From positions 1-33,039 of IMG/VR virus record IMGVR_UViG_3300020195_000756: a DNA stretch of 33,039 nucleotides; one strand, given 5' to 3'. The notes beneath the pieces were generated by a model. It saw only the letters and a program-made list of their open reading frames with translations. It was not told the DNA's origin and made no database searches. This DNA comes from a virus. The translations under genes were made by a program, and so were the position numbers. Below, in pieces: positions 6,582-14,303 of the stretch; positions within the stretch are counted from its first letter, which is position 1; every line of letters starts with the position of its first letter.

Positions 6582-7630
6582 ATATAGTTCAGGAAGATAT
6601 TAAGACAATTATTAAAGCAATTGACTGGAAGCGGTTTGATGATAAAGAAGTAATTATTTCGGGTTGTTCTGGATTTTTAGGCAGTTGGTTTATGGCGGTG
6701 TTTGCTGAGCTAAACAAGAACTATTTGGACAAACCTGTCAAGGTTTGGGGTATTGATTCTTTTATTGCTGCCGACAAGCCTAATTCCATTGTTGGTTTGA
6801 GTGACAACAATCTTGTTCTGTGGAAAGGGGACATTGCCAAATTTCCTCTTCAGGGAACGGTTGATTTTATTATTCACGCTGCTGGGATTGCCTCCCCTAT
6901 TTTTTATCGACAATTCCCCATTGAAACAATTGAAGGAATGGTGCTGGGGTTAAATAATTTATTAAAGTTTTCAATCGACAATAAAGTGGAGAGTTTCTTA
7001 AACTTTTCATCAAGCGAGATTTATGGCAATCCGCACGAGGATGAAGTGCCAATTAAAGAATCATATAACGGGAATGTTTCCTGTACTGGCCCTCGTTCGT
7101 GCTATGACGAGAGCAAGAGAATGGGAGAGGCAATGTGTGTCGCTTATCACAAAATCCATAAGATTTCAGTCAAATCAGTCAGACCTTTCAATGTCAGCGG
7201 TGCCGGAATGAGAATCAATGATGACAGGGTTGTTCCTAAGTTTATATTTTTAGCCTTGCAAGGCAAACCAATCACTGTTCACACACCAGCAACTCAAACA
7301 AGGACTTTCACTTACATTACCGATGCAATGATTGGGTTTTTCAAAGTCCTTTTGAATGGCAGAGATGGAGATGTTTACAATATTGGCAGAGATAAACAGG
7401 AGGTCACAATATTGGAGCTGGCAAATATGGTCAAAAAAGAGGTTGCTGATGTCGAAATTCAGACAGTTCCTGTCCCGCAAGAATACCCACAAGACCAAGC
7501 CAACCGCAGATGTCCAGATATAACCAAAGCTAAAACAGATTTGGGATTTGACCCTCTTGTGGATTTGGAAACAATAGTTAAAAGAACCGCAATATGGGCA
7601 AAGGAGGCATTAAATGAAAAAGCTAACTGA
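6578..7630 (+). CDS. NAD-dependent sugar epimerase/dehydratase (UXS/RmlB-like SDR)
   Basis: An extended short-chain dehydrogenase of 350 residues. The Rossmann motif GCSGFLG is at 29-35, HAAG near 100-103, the SSSEIYG motif at 144-150, and the catalytic YDESK at 176-180 (Tyr176, Lys180). GPRSCYDESKR and the RPFNVSGAGMR...DDRVVPKFI region are very like UDP-glucuronate decarboxylase (UXS) and also dTDP-glucose 4,6-dehydratase. Both reactions pass through a 4-keto sugar. With the dehydrogenase at 1191, a route from UDP-glucose through UDP-glucuronate to a 4-keto-pentose is possible. The protein is complete and cytoplasmic. It overlaps the C-methyltransferase by ATGA. Confidence 0.9.
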   Translation: MNIVQEDIKTIIKAIDWKRFDDKEVIISGCSGFLGSWFMAVFAELNKNYLDKPVKVWGIDSFIAADKPNSIVGLSDNNLVLWKGDIAKFPLQGTVDFIIHAAGIASPIFYRQFPIETIEGMVLGLNNLLKFSIDNKVESFLNFSSSEIYGNPHEDEVPIKESYNGNVSCTGPRSCYDESKRMGEAMCVAYHKIHKISVKSVRPFNVSGAGMRINDDRVVPKFIFLALQGKPITVHTPATQTRTFTYITDAMIGFFKVLLNGRDGDVYNIGRDKQEVTILELANMVKKEVADVEIQTVPVPQEYPQDQANRRCPDITKAKTDLGFDPLVDLETIVKRTAIWAKEALNEKAN

Positions 7631-8321
7631 TGTGGTAATCCCTGTTTTTAACCGACCAGAGCACACCAAACAAACGCTTGATTCTCTGTTTGAAAACACT
7701 GCTCCTGAATTGTTTAATCTTTATATGGTCAATGACAAGTCCGACCAACAGACCTCCGATTTGTTAATAAAACTCAAAGCCTTGTATCCATTTGTATTAA
7801 TTGAAAATGAAAAAAATATTGGTCCTGCTGCTTCAAGAAACATTATCTGTAATCAGGTTATAAAACCAAACGAGAGGTCTGAATATCTTTATCACTCGGA
7901 CAATGATGTATTTTTCACTGACGGCTGGCTTGAGAAGCTTGTCAAGGCTTTCAAACAATGTTCAGAAGAAGTGAAACTTCTGGGTGGTAGTTGTCATCCA
8001 TATTTGCAAACATCAAAGATTCTTTATATCGGTGAAAATTATAAAATTGGCGAAAAGGATGCCGTGTCGGGCTATTCTCAGTTGATGACTTGGGACACTT
8101 GGATAAAATATGGACCATTTGACGAGAATCAGGGCACTCAAGACCAAAAAATAATGGGAAGTGAGGACTGGGCGTTTTGTCAAAGAATCATCAAAGACGG
8201 CTTCTTGGTGGGTTCGATTGAGCCAGAGGTTGTTATTGCGACTGGCAAGACCAACACTTATGGTGACCAAGCCACTGGAAGCGAAACATTCAAGGAAGTT
8301 GAGGGAGTGAAAATACTATGA
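7614..8321 (+). CDS. Family 2 glycosyltransferase
   Basis: A 235-residue GT2 enzyme. It starts at ATG 7614, eight bases after GGAGG, and overlaps the SDR gene by 17 bases. Visible motifs are the first strand DVVIPVFNRP (6-15), the nucleotide site around VNDKSD (39-44), KNIGPAASRN (68-76) and the DXD motif DND at 96-98. A conserved acidic pair, GSEDWAFCQR, comes late in the protein as in many GT2s. There is no membrane segment. It probably adds one sugar of the same glycan as the other two GT2 genes. It joins the HNH gene by ATGA. Confidence 0.9.
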   Translation: MKKLTDVVIPVFNRPEHTKQTLDSLFENTAPELFNLYMVNDKSDQQTSDLLIKLKALYPFVLIENEKNIGPAASRNIICNQVIKPNERSEYLYHSDNDVFFTDGWLEKLVKAFKQCSEEVKLLGGSCHPYLQTSKILYIGENYKIGEKDAVSGYSQLMTWDTWIKYGPFDENQGTQDQKIMGSEDWAFCQRIIKDGFLVGSIEPEVVIATGKTNTYGDQATGSETFKEVEGVKIL

Positions 8322-8668
8322 CAATTTCTTTGAGAGACGATAAAGGAAGATTTATAAAGGGTCATTTGCAATTAAATAGTGGAAAAACCCATTTCAAAAA
8401 GGGACAATTTTCAGATGAAAAACATTTTAAGTGGAAAGGTAATAATGTGGGGTATTATGCATTACACAATTGGATATATAGGAAACTTGGAAAAGCCTCA
8501 AAATGTATAAATTGTGGAACTTTTGAAAATGTTCAATGGTCGAATGTTAGTGGAAAATATAAAAGAGATTTAGAAGATTGGCAAGAATTATGCAGAAAGC
8601 ACCATCAAAAATATGATAATTGGGTAAATAAAGGTTGGAAAACAAGGAGGGCAACACAATTACTATAA
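8318..8668 (+). CDS. HNH homing endonuclease-like protein
   Basis: A 116-residue protein of the small phage HNH type. A basic N-terminus (RFIKGHLQLNSGKTHFKKGQ) resembles DNA-contact segments of free-standing homing enzymes. ALHNWIYRKLGK leads to a zinc-binding core CINC (Cys63, Cys66) and LCRKHH (Cys92, His95/His96), with WSNVSGKYKRDLEDW between them. In relatives the last part is usually LCxxCH; here His replaces the fourth cysteine, which can still bind zinc. The gene sits between a glycosyltransferase and a gene whose start is unclear, as expected for an inserted selfish endonuclease. The ATG 8318 is in an ATGA overlap. Confidence 0.8.
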   Translation: MTISLRDDKGRFIKGHLQLNSGKTHFKKGQFSDEKHFKWKGNNVGYYALHNWIYRKLGKASKCINCGTFENVQWSNVSGKYKRDLEDWQELCRKHHQKYDNWVNKGWKTRRATQLL

Positions 8669-9027
8669 GCTTCGATTGGATAAGTTACCAAAATTATAAT
8701 CCCTTTTTTGACCTGATTGTTCCCTTGTTGCAAAAAGAGGGACACAGGGTCGGGATAATAGCATCTCTGAGAGATAAGGAGTACAGCAGGCAAAATGTTC
8801 TGATTGATAACAAAGAAATGATTGAGAACCAGCTTCCTTTCAAATTAGATTTTATGTTTTTGTGGGGGGAAAGTGAAACCATTTCAAACGGTGCTCTTTG
8901 GAAAGCTCAAAAAATGGATCAAGAAAATGTTCTTTTCCACTTTGATGTTGATGCAACTGATATGAAGAAAATGACTGAGCGGTGGATTTTTAAGACCTTA
9001 GACAACACAAGCATAAACAAATTTTAA
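8635..9027 (+). CDS. HAD-like protein with degenerate active site; start disturbed by HNH gene
   Basis: The frame is open from TTG 8635, but a strong AAGGAGG (8644-8650) suggests initiation a few codons later, at ATT 8659 or ATA 8665, after which the protein reads ITISFDW. The layout resembles a small phage HAD hydrolase: strand ending in FDW (usual DFDGT), LLQKEGHRVGIIASL (motif II region), a Lys-containing LWKAQKM, and FHFDVDATD (motif IV region). The nucleophile motif DxD is not kept, so phosphatase activity is doubtful. About 130 residues. It overlaps the HNH gene by 34 bases, unlike its neat neighbours, and may have lost its original ATG when the HNH gene arrived. Fold assignment is tentative. 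Confidence 0.5.
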   Translation: MENKEGNTITISFDWISYQNYNPFFDLIVPLLQKEGHRVGIIASLRDKEYSRQNVLIDNKEMIENQLPFKLDFMFLWGESETISNGALWKAQKMDQENVLFHFDVDATDMKKMTERWIFKTLDNTSINKF

Positions 9028-9059
9028 TATGAAATACAGTAGAGCACAAATAAAATAAA

Positions 9060-9623
9060 ATGATTAATTTAACTGATATTTGGGAAAAAGTAGAAGAATC
9101 AAGTCACGAAACGGCTTTTAATTATGGTGAGGTCGAGGGACTATTTAATTTATTGTCTAGTTTGCAAGACCGCTCAACTGTTCTTGAAATTGGTGTTCAG
9201 TTTGGCAGAAGCACAACCGTTTTTGCTGAGGTTGCAAAGGATAAGAGTTTTGATTTAACTGCGGTAGATAACTGGGGTGAAGCTAATGGAGAAGAGGCCC
9301 ATTCTCATATTCTTTCACAGGTTAAAAAATACAATTGGAAATTCACTCTCTTGTCTGTAGATTCTGCTGATGCTGGAGAAATTCTAAGAGGTAAAACATT
9401 CAATTTAATTCACATTGACGGTGACCATTCTTATGCTGGAGTGACGGCTGATTGTAAAACTTGGCTTCCAAGAATTAAAAAGGGTGGGTATGCTTGTTTT
9501 GATGACTATGGACACGCTGGGCTAGAAGGAGTCAAAAAAGCGGTAGATGAATATATTGACGACAAGTGGGAAAATATAGCTTTGTACGGCAACAAATTAC
9601 AAGTTTTTAAGAAAATAAAATGA
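9060..9623 (+). CDS. Class I SAM methyltransferase (Methyltransf_24 type)
   Basis: A 187-residue enzyme. SAM motif I is VLEIGVQFGRST (41-52), the acidic motif II region is LTAVDNWG, and LIHIDGDHSYAGV is the signature of the Methyltransf_24 family found in many sugar and cell-surface gene clusters. GGYACFDDYG follows as in relatives. It probably methylates a hydroxyl of a sugar, but proteins or small molecules are possible. No close ribosome binding site is seen before ATG 9060; a ten-codon minigene (ATG 9029 to TAA 9058, peptide MKYSRAQIK) precedes it and might couple translation. It ends in an ATGA overlap. Confidence 0.85.
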   Translation: MINLTDIWEKVEESSHETAFNYGEVEGLFNLLSSLQDRSTVLEIGVQFGRSTTVFAEVAKDKSFDLTAVDNWGEANGEEAHSHILSQVKKYNWKFTLLSVDSADAGEILRGKTFNLIHIDGDHSYAGVTADCKTWLPRIKKGGYACFDDYGHAGLEGVKKAVDEYIDDKWENIALYGNKLQVFKKIK

Positions 9624-10300
9624 ATAAAAATTTATATACATTTGCTGAAGCACAAGAGAAAGTTAAAATAAACCACTTTACAAAGAAAGGGTTTGACATT
9701 TGTGGTGTGGTTCACATTGGGACAAACTATTGGTACGAGCTCCCTTTTTATATGCAAATGGGCATTGAAAACATTGTAGGGTTTGAGCCACTTGGTTGGG
9801 CAGTTGAAAAGGTGCTCAAAAAATATGGAGACACTGAGGCTTTTATGAGTGGAAAAGCTGGAATTTATAATTTTGCACTAGGCGACTTTAACGGTTATAT
9901 GGATTTACATTTAGCTAATGGGGATGGACAAAGTTCGACTTTTCTTGAATTAACTCCCGAATATAGAGAAACATTCAAAGAGATTGAGTTTATAGGAGAT
10001 AAATCCTGTATGGTTATGACATTTGAAAAATTTATGAAAACTCACAAGGAGTTCAATATTGCAGACTTTAATTGTTTAGTTTTGGATGTTGAGGGAATGG
10101 AGCTGAGGGTCTTACAAGGAATGGGCAACAAGATTAAAAAATTTGATTTCTTAAACATAGAACTTTCTGGTGAGCCGACATATATTGATGGTCCTGATGC
10201 TCAAACCGTGATTGATTATTTGAAAACTTTCAACTTCATTCAAGACTCCCCAATTGAACCTCACAATGATGTGATTTTTATCAGAAAGGACTTGCTATGA
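9620..10300 (+). CDS. FkbM-family methyltransferase
   Basis: FkbM enzymes are SAM-dependent O-methyltransferases, common in polyketide and surface-glycan clusters. The 226-residue protein has GVVHIGTNYWYELPFYMQMG (29-48) as the variant motif I, NIVGFEPLGW for motif II, ALGDFNGYMDLHLAN and the diagnostic LVLDVEGMELRVLQG (153-167). It is a complete domain without membrane segment. ATGA overlaps on both sides tie it to two other methyltransferases, so three sugar positions or three sugars may be methylated. Confidence 0.9.
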   Translation: MNKNLYTFAEAQEKVKINHFTKKGFDICGVVHIGTNYWYELPFYMQMGIENIVGFEPLGWAVEKVLKKYGDTEAFMSGKAGIYNFALGDFNGYMDLHLANGDGQSSTFLELTPEYRETFKEIEFIGDKSCMVMTFEKFMKTHKEFNIADFNCLVLDVEGMELRVLQGMGNKIKKFDFLNIELSGEPTYIDGPDAQTVIDYLKTFNFIQDSPIEPHNDVIFIRKDLL

Positions 10301-10860
10301 AAAAAGGGCTTCATATTGGTGCTGGTCCAGTTCACCTCGACAATTCTTTTGATATAGACTGGGAAAATTCAGACGGAGCGGAAACAGAAAGTTCACGCAG
10401 TTGGAGTCTTGAAAAGCATAGGGATTTTACCAAACCATTTGAGGATATTGTGGATAACTCTGTGGATTATATTGTTTTTTGGCACTGTGTTGAACATCTA
10501 GGATTGCACGAAAAAGACGATGTTTTGAAAGAATTTAGTCGTATATTAAGAGCTGGCGGAAAACTTTTCATTGCTTGTCCGGATATGACAAAAATAGCTA
10601 GGCATATTGTGGACAGAGATGGTCCTTGGGCTGATTGGTTTATTTGTGCGGTCAATGTTATGGGTCCTTACAATGGGTATGTTGGTGACTTTCACAAATG
10701 GATTTATAATTTTGAAGAACTGTCAAAAGTCTTAAAAGAGAACGGATTTTCTGAAACCAATGAACTTTCGCAAAATGTTTTGGCTCATCATATTGGGATT
10801 GAAAATACAAACAAGCTTGGATTTGCGGATTTTAATATCCAAATGGAGACAACTAAATGA
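10297..10860 (+). CDS. SAM-dependent methyltransferase (type 11-like)
   Basis: A 187-residue protein with a compressed SAM fold: LHIGAG (5-10) is motif I, the segment around NSFDIDW (16-22) supplies the ribose-binding acid, and YIVFWHCVEHLG (58-69) is the motif found in type 11 methyltransferases and predicted sugar-cluster methyltransferases. RILRAGGKLFIACPD is motif post-II. It starts in an ATGA overlap with the FkbM gene. Substrate unknown, probably the same glycan. Confidence 0.85.
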   Translation: MKKGLHIGAGPVHLDNSFDIDWENSDGAETESSRSWSLEKHRDFTKPFEDIVDNSVDYIVFWHCVEHLGLHEKDDVLKEFSRILRAGGKLFIACPDMTKIARHIVDRDGPWADWFICAVNVMGPYNGYVGDFHKWIYNFEELSKVLKENGFSETNELSQNVLAHHIGIENTNKLGFADFNIQMETTK

Positions 10861-10866
10861 AATTAT

Positions 10867-11736
10867 ATGGCACAAAATAATCAATCACGGCTATATATTG
10901 TAATTCCTGTCATTAACTGCTTTGAGATGACCGTTGAGGCTATAAATTCAATTAAGACCCCTTGTACGGTCATTTTGATTGATAATGCTTCTGATGATGG
11001 AACTCAGCAATGGGGAAAAGACAATGACGGAAAAGACATTGGAGATGGCAAGAATTTGATTTATATCCGCAACAACGACAGAAAAGGTGTTGCTGAGAGC
11101 TGGAATTGGGGTATTAAAAGGGCTTTTGAGGATGAAGAGTGTCAGTATGTCGGAGTGCTTAATAATGATGTTGTTTTGCACCCTAAAACCCTTCCACACT
11201 TAATGGCTTTTATTGACAAAACAAACTATTTAATGGTCACGGCTGACAATATTAAAGACCGAATGAGCAAAGAAACAATGTTGATGATGGAACTGCCCGA
11301 ACCTTTTACTGATTACGATTGCAATAAAATAACTGATTGGAGAGCTGAGGGTCCTGATTTTTCTTGTTTCCTCATCACTCGAAAGACTATTGAGGTTATT
11401 GGCTGGTTTGATGAGAATTTTCACGGTGCATATTGTGAGGACCAAGATTTTCACGCAAGATGTCAGAGAGCTAGGGTTTGGGCTGAACAGTATAACGACC
11501 AAAATATTAAACCTGAATATATCCACTTTAAGAGGCTTTCAACCGCTCCTTTTTTTCACTATGCTAGTCAAACAATAGCTCAAAATACAAAATTAAGAGT
11601 AGAAATATCCGTCAGTCACAGGAATAACCAAAATTATTATTTAGAAAAATGGGGATTCGACCATCCTGAAGTGATGGATGGACAGGGAAACATCCAACCA
11701 TTTGGAAACGCAGAAAAGAACTGGAGAATGTGGTGA
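10867..11736 (+). CDS. Family 2 glycosyltransferase
   Basis: A 289-residue GT2 enzyme with YIVIPVINCFEMT (10-22), LIDNASDDGT (37-46), the DXD-equivalent NND (99-101) and FHGAYCEDQDFHARC in the acceptor region. In this gene the ribosome binding site GGAGA (10846-10850) points at an earlier ATG (10857), which reads only MKLYGTK before a stop; the glycosyltransferase ATG at 10867 lies inside that minigene in another frame. Translation is therefore probably by reinitiation or coupling, or the start region was shifted. It ends in a GTGA overlap. Confidence 0.88.
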   Translation: MAQNNQSRLYIVIPVINCFEMTVEAINSIKTPCTVILIDNASDDGTQQWGKDNDGKDIGDGKNLIYIRNNDRKGVAESWNWGIKRAFEDEECQYVGVLNNDVVLHPKTLPHLMAFIDKTNYLMVTADNIKDRMSKETMLMMELPEPFTDYDCNKITDWRAEGPDFSCFLITRKTIEVIGWFDENFHGAYCEDQDFHARCQRARVWAEQYNDQNIKPEYIHFKRLSTAPFFHYASQTIAQNTKLRVEISVSHRNNQNYYLEKWGFDHPEVMDGQGNIQPFGNAEKNWRMW

Positions 11737-12101
11737 AAATAGGTTGCAAAAATTGCGGTATTCATTTCCCTGAAGATTATGTTGTTTCTTTGACTCCAGT
11801 TTGTAATTTTTGGGGAGAACACGGAATTGGAAACTTGCCTGACAAATACAAATTACAACTTTGGGATTGGATTTTCTCCTTGCCAACTGATGCAATTTTT
11901 ATTGACACTGGGATTAGTATGTTGATTGATTTTGCTGGAATCGTTGTTCCTAAAGATAAACTGTTTGAGAACAAAATTCCCAACTGGAACAAATTTTCTG
12001 AGGCAAAAAGGAAACAAATTGAGCGTGACCATTTTAAGAACATTGTTTTCAAAACAGACATAAAAAAACCAATTCAATTAATAAGTGAGGTTAAAAACTA
12101 A
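11733..12101 (+). CDS. Unknown protein with N-terminal Cys-x2-Cys
   Basis: Two GTG codons are adjacent (11730 and 11733). I choose 11733 because it forms the GTGA overlap typical here and leaves five bases after GGAGA. The 122-residue product begins with KIGCKNCGIHF, a CxxC pair, with a third cysteine at LTPVCNFWG. The middle (FIDTGISMLIDFAGIVVPKD) is hydrophobic but not clearly transmembrane, and the C-terminal half is charged. I do not recognise the family. Its place between two glycosyltransferases suggests a glycan role. It joins the next gene through TAATG. Confidence 0.65.
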   Translation: MKIGCKNCGIHFPEDYVVSLTPVCNFWGEHGIGNLPDKYKLQLWDWIFSLPTDAIFIDTGISMLIDFAGIVVPKDKLFENKIPNWNKFSEAKRKQIERDHFKNIVFKTDIKKPIQLISEVKN

Positions 12102-13648
12102 TGAATAGAAAAATTAGAGTACTAGCATTGTGTGATGCTCCAACATCTGCAACAGGGTTTGCACAAGTTTCTCGCAACATTCTTAATGGTTTGGCAAAGA
12201 CTGGTCTATATGAGATTGATGTTATTGGAATCAATTACAACGGTGACTACTACGACAGAGAAAAATTCCCTTACAACATCTATCCCGCCTGTCCTGCTAA
12301 TTACGCTGATATGTATGGCAGAGGTAGATTGCTTGATGCCATAAATGGTGTTGAAGTTAAAAACAATTTGATTCCCTCTTGGGATATTATTTTTACCATT
12401 CAAGACCCTTTTATCATCGAGGGTGCTGGTGTTAGTTTCCCACTCGCTGTCCATATAAAAACACGCAGAGAGATGTTCGTGCGAACACTTCCAAAAGAAA
12501 ACTGGTTCAAATGGATAGGTTATTTCCCTGTCGATTCTGATTTGAAAGAAAATTGGGTTACAAAGTCAATTGCTCTTGCTGATGTTCCTGTTGCGTATTG
12601 TGATTATGGAAAAAAAGAAATGCTTAAATTTGACCGCAAAGAGTTTGATGTGACATTCCAAATGAAGCTTGATACTAACGGCAGTCCTCAAAAAGTAACA
12701 ATGAAAGTTCCAAACCTCAAAGATAGACTCAAAGCAATTCCTCACGGTGTTGATACAAATGTCTTTAAGCCTCTATCTAAAAGCGAAATAACAAAATTCA
12801 GAAAAAACTATTTTAACGGAATCGTCAAAGACGATACATATCTTGTCGTAAACATATCCCGAAACCAACCGAGAAAGGACTTAGCAAGGACATTAAAAGT
12901 TTTTGCTGACTTCAAGGCTCTTGTTCCCAACTCCTTTTTATATCTACACTGCAAAGATGATGACTTGGGTGGATCAATTCACGAGTTGGCAAGAAATTTT
13001 GGCTTAATTTTAGGAGAAGATTATTCTGTTCCAAAAGAGTTTGACGCAGGGATAGGTTTTGCTGTTGATATAGTCAATATGATTTATAACGCTGCTGACT
13101 TGTGTATAACCACCACTCTTGGTGAGGGTTGGGGGTTTATAAACACAGAAGCAATGGCAACCAAGACTCCAATTGCTGCTCCTTACATCACCTCAATGAT
13201 AGATATTTTTAGCAATTATGACCCGACTCTTCCATTAGAAAAACAATCACTGAGAGGAATTCCGGCAAGAGCAGGAACAACTTCATCTGAGTGGACCTGT
13301 CTTGGATTTACCGATAACGAAAGAATAAGACCGCTGACCAATGTTAGTGATATGGTCAATAAAATGTTCTGGGCTTACTCTAATCCTGATGAGGTGAAAA
13401 AAATAACCGACAGAGCTTATGAGTGGGTACAAAATCTTGATTGGACCAATGTGGTTAAACAGTGGAATGACTTATTCTTAAGGACATTTAATGAACTAGA
13501 GGAAGAAAGAAAAAAAGGAACTCTGATTGATACAACTAACAGAAACGACCCTTGTCCTTGTGGTTCTAAATTAAAGTTCAAGAAGTGTCACGGTGGTCCT
13601 CTAGCAACTGATAAGTTTAGAGATTGGTTTGTTGAAGAAAAAAAGTAA
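12101..13648 (+). CDS. GT4-family glycosyltransferase fused to a SEC-C zinc motif
   Basis: A 515-residue GT-B enzyme. The N-terminal Rossmann half starts VLALCDAPTSATGFAQVSRN with the glycine turn for the acceptor. The donor half has IPHGVDTNVF, NISRNQPRKDL and the GT4 Glu-x7-Glu motif in LGEGWGFINTEAMATKTP. At the very end, after a charged linker, lies NDPCPCGSKLKFKKCHG (residues 482-498; Cys485, Cys487, Cys496, His497), a textbook SEC-C zinc motif known from SecA and many unrelated proteins. In SecA this motif binds SecB, so here it may recruit the enzyme to a partner. It is the last gene of the glycan block; a 166-base gap follows. Confidence 0.92.
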   Translation: MNRKIRVLALCDAPTSATGFAQVSRNILNGLAKTGLYEIDVIGINYNGDYYDREKFPYNIYPACPANYADMYGRGRLLDAINGVEVKNNLIPSWDIIFTIQDPFIIEGAGVSFPLAVHIKTRREMFVRTLPKENWFKWIGYFPVDSDLKENWVTKSIALADVPVAYCDYGKKEMLKFDRKEFDVTFQMKLDTNGSPQKVTMKVPNLKDRLKAIPHGVDTNVFKPLSKSEITKFRKNYFNGIVKDDTYLVVNISRNQPRKDLARTLKVFADFKALVPNSFLYLHCKDDDLGGSIHELARNFGLILGEDYSVPKEFDAGIGFAVDIVNMIYNAADLCITTTLGEGWGFINTEAMATKTPIAAPYITSMIDIFSNYDPTLPLEKQSLRGIPARAGTTSSEWTCLGFTDNERIRPLTNVSDMVNKMFWAYSNPDEVKKITDRAYEWVQNLDWTNVVKQWNDLFLRTFNELEEERKKGTLIDTTNRNDPCPCGSKLKFKKCHGGPLATDKFRDWFVEEKK

Positions 13649-13687
13649 TTAACACTCAAACAACTAGATTGCTAAGAGAACAAGGTC

Positions 13688-13693
13688 TATAAT
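13688..13693 (+). promoter_or_regulatory. Candidate -10 box of a late promoter
   Basis: The 166-base gap 13649-13814 is the longest intergenic stretch in the window and separates the glycan block from packaging genes. It contains a perfect TATAAT at 13688-13693. A -35 match is poor: TTGCTA is only 13 bases upstream, and TAGATT is at 17 bases. A 6-bp hairpin CTTCTT-AAA-AAGAAG (13719-13733) and a GGGGAGG (about 13777-13783, too far from the start to be the terS ribosome site) also lie here. A phage-controlled sigma-70 promoter is the simplest reading, unproven. Confidence 0.4.
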
Positions 13694-13814
13694 AAAAAGA
13701 GTAGCTCTCCCTTGCTCTCTTCTTAAAAAGAAGATTCTCATTAATTGAGCCTAAAACACCACAAGTAAGAAAAAGAGGGGAGGAAATAGTTATCTTTGAA
13801 CAAATTTATACATT

Positions 13815-14303
13815 ATGTCAGTCATAAATCAAGAACAACTCAGAATGATTCAGCTCAGGTATATGGGCAAGACTTATCAAGAGGTTGCCAATACTATTAA
13901 TCGTGAATTTAACAAAACATACACAGCAGCAAATATGCGGGTTAGGTTCTCAACAAGTGGCTCACTATATATTGCTTATCACGAGTATTCCAACAAAGAA
14001 GAGGAATTTGCAGAAGAGAAAGTCAGAGCACGATATAAGCAAATGGCAAATTGGGCTGACAAGGTGGTCAGAGATATTGTCAAATTAGCAATGAAGAAAG
14101 GTGATTTTGCTACTGCTCTTAGAACTATCCAAGATATAAATGACAGGGCAGGTGTTGTTGTCATTCGCAAATCTCAAATTGATGTAAAAGACAATAAAAA
14201 AACAGACCTTTCTGATGAAGAATTCTCCAAGGAGCTTGCCAGATTTGGAATTGACTCCCGCACAGGCATTAGAGTGGGAACGACTGAGCAGACTAAGAAC
14301 TAG
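13815..14303 (+). CDS. terS: Putative small terminase subunit
   Basis: Small terminases recognise the phage packaging site and hand DNA to the large subunit. This 162-residue protein lies directly before the large subunit and begins with a helix-turn-helix-like segment (EQLRMIQLRYMGKTYQEVAN, about 7-26, then INREF). The middle is helical and charged (oligomerisation region) and IQDINDRAGVV resembles the conserved segment of many small terminases. The C-terminal tail overlaps the large subunit by 89 bases. There is no close ribosome site. Position is the main support, with moderate motif support. Confidence 0.7.
   Translation: MSVINQEQLRMIQLRYMGKTYQEVANTINREFNKTYTAANMRVRFSTSGSLYIAYHEYSNKEEEFAEEKVRARYKQMANWADKVVRDIVKLAMKKGDFATALRTIQDINDRAGVVVIRKSQIDVKDNKKTDLSDEEFSKELARFGIDSRTGIRVGTTEQTKN

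Noticed and set aside
13719-13733. CTTCTT-AAA-AAGAAG hairpin as a terminator of the glycan block
   Set aside because: Short AT-rich stem without T-run; listed only as part of the gap description.
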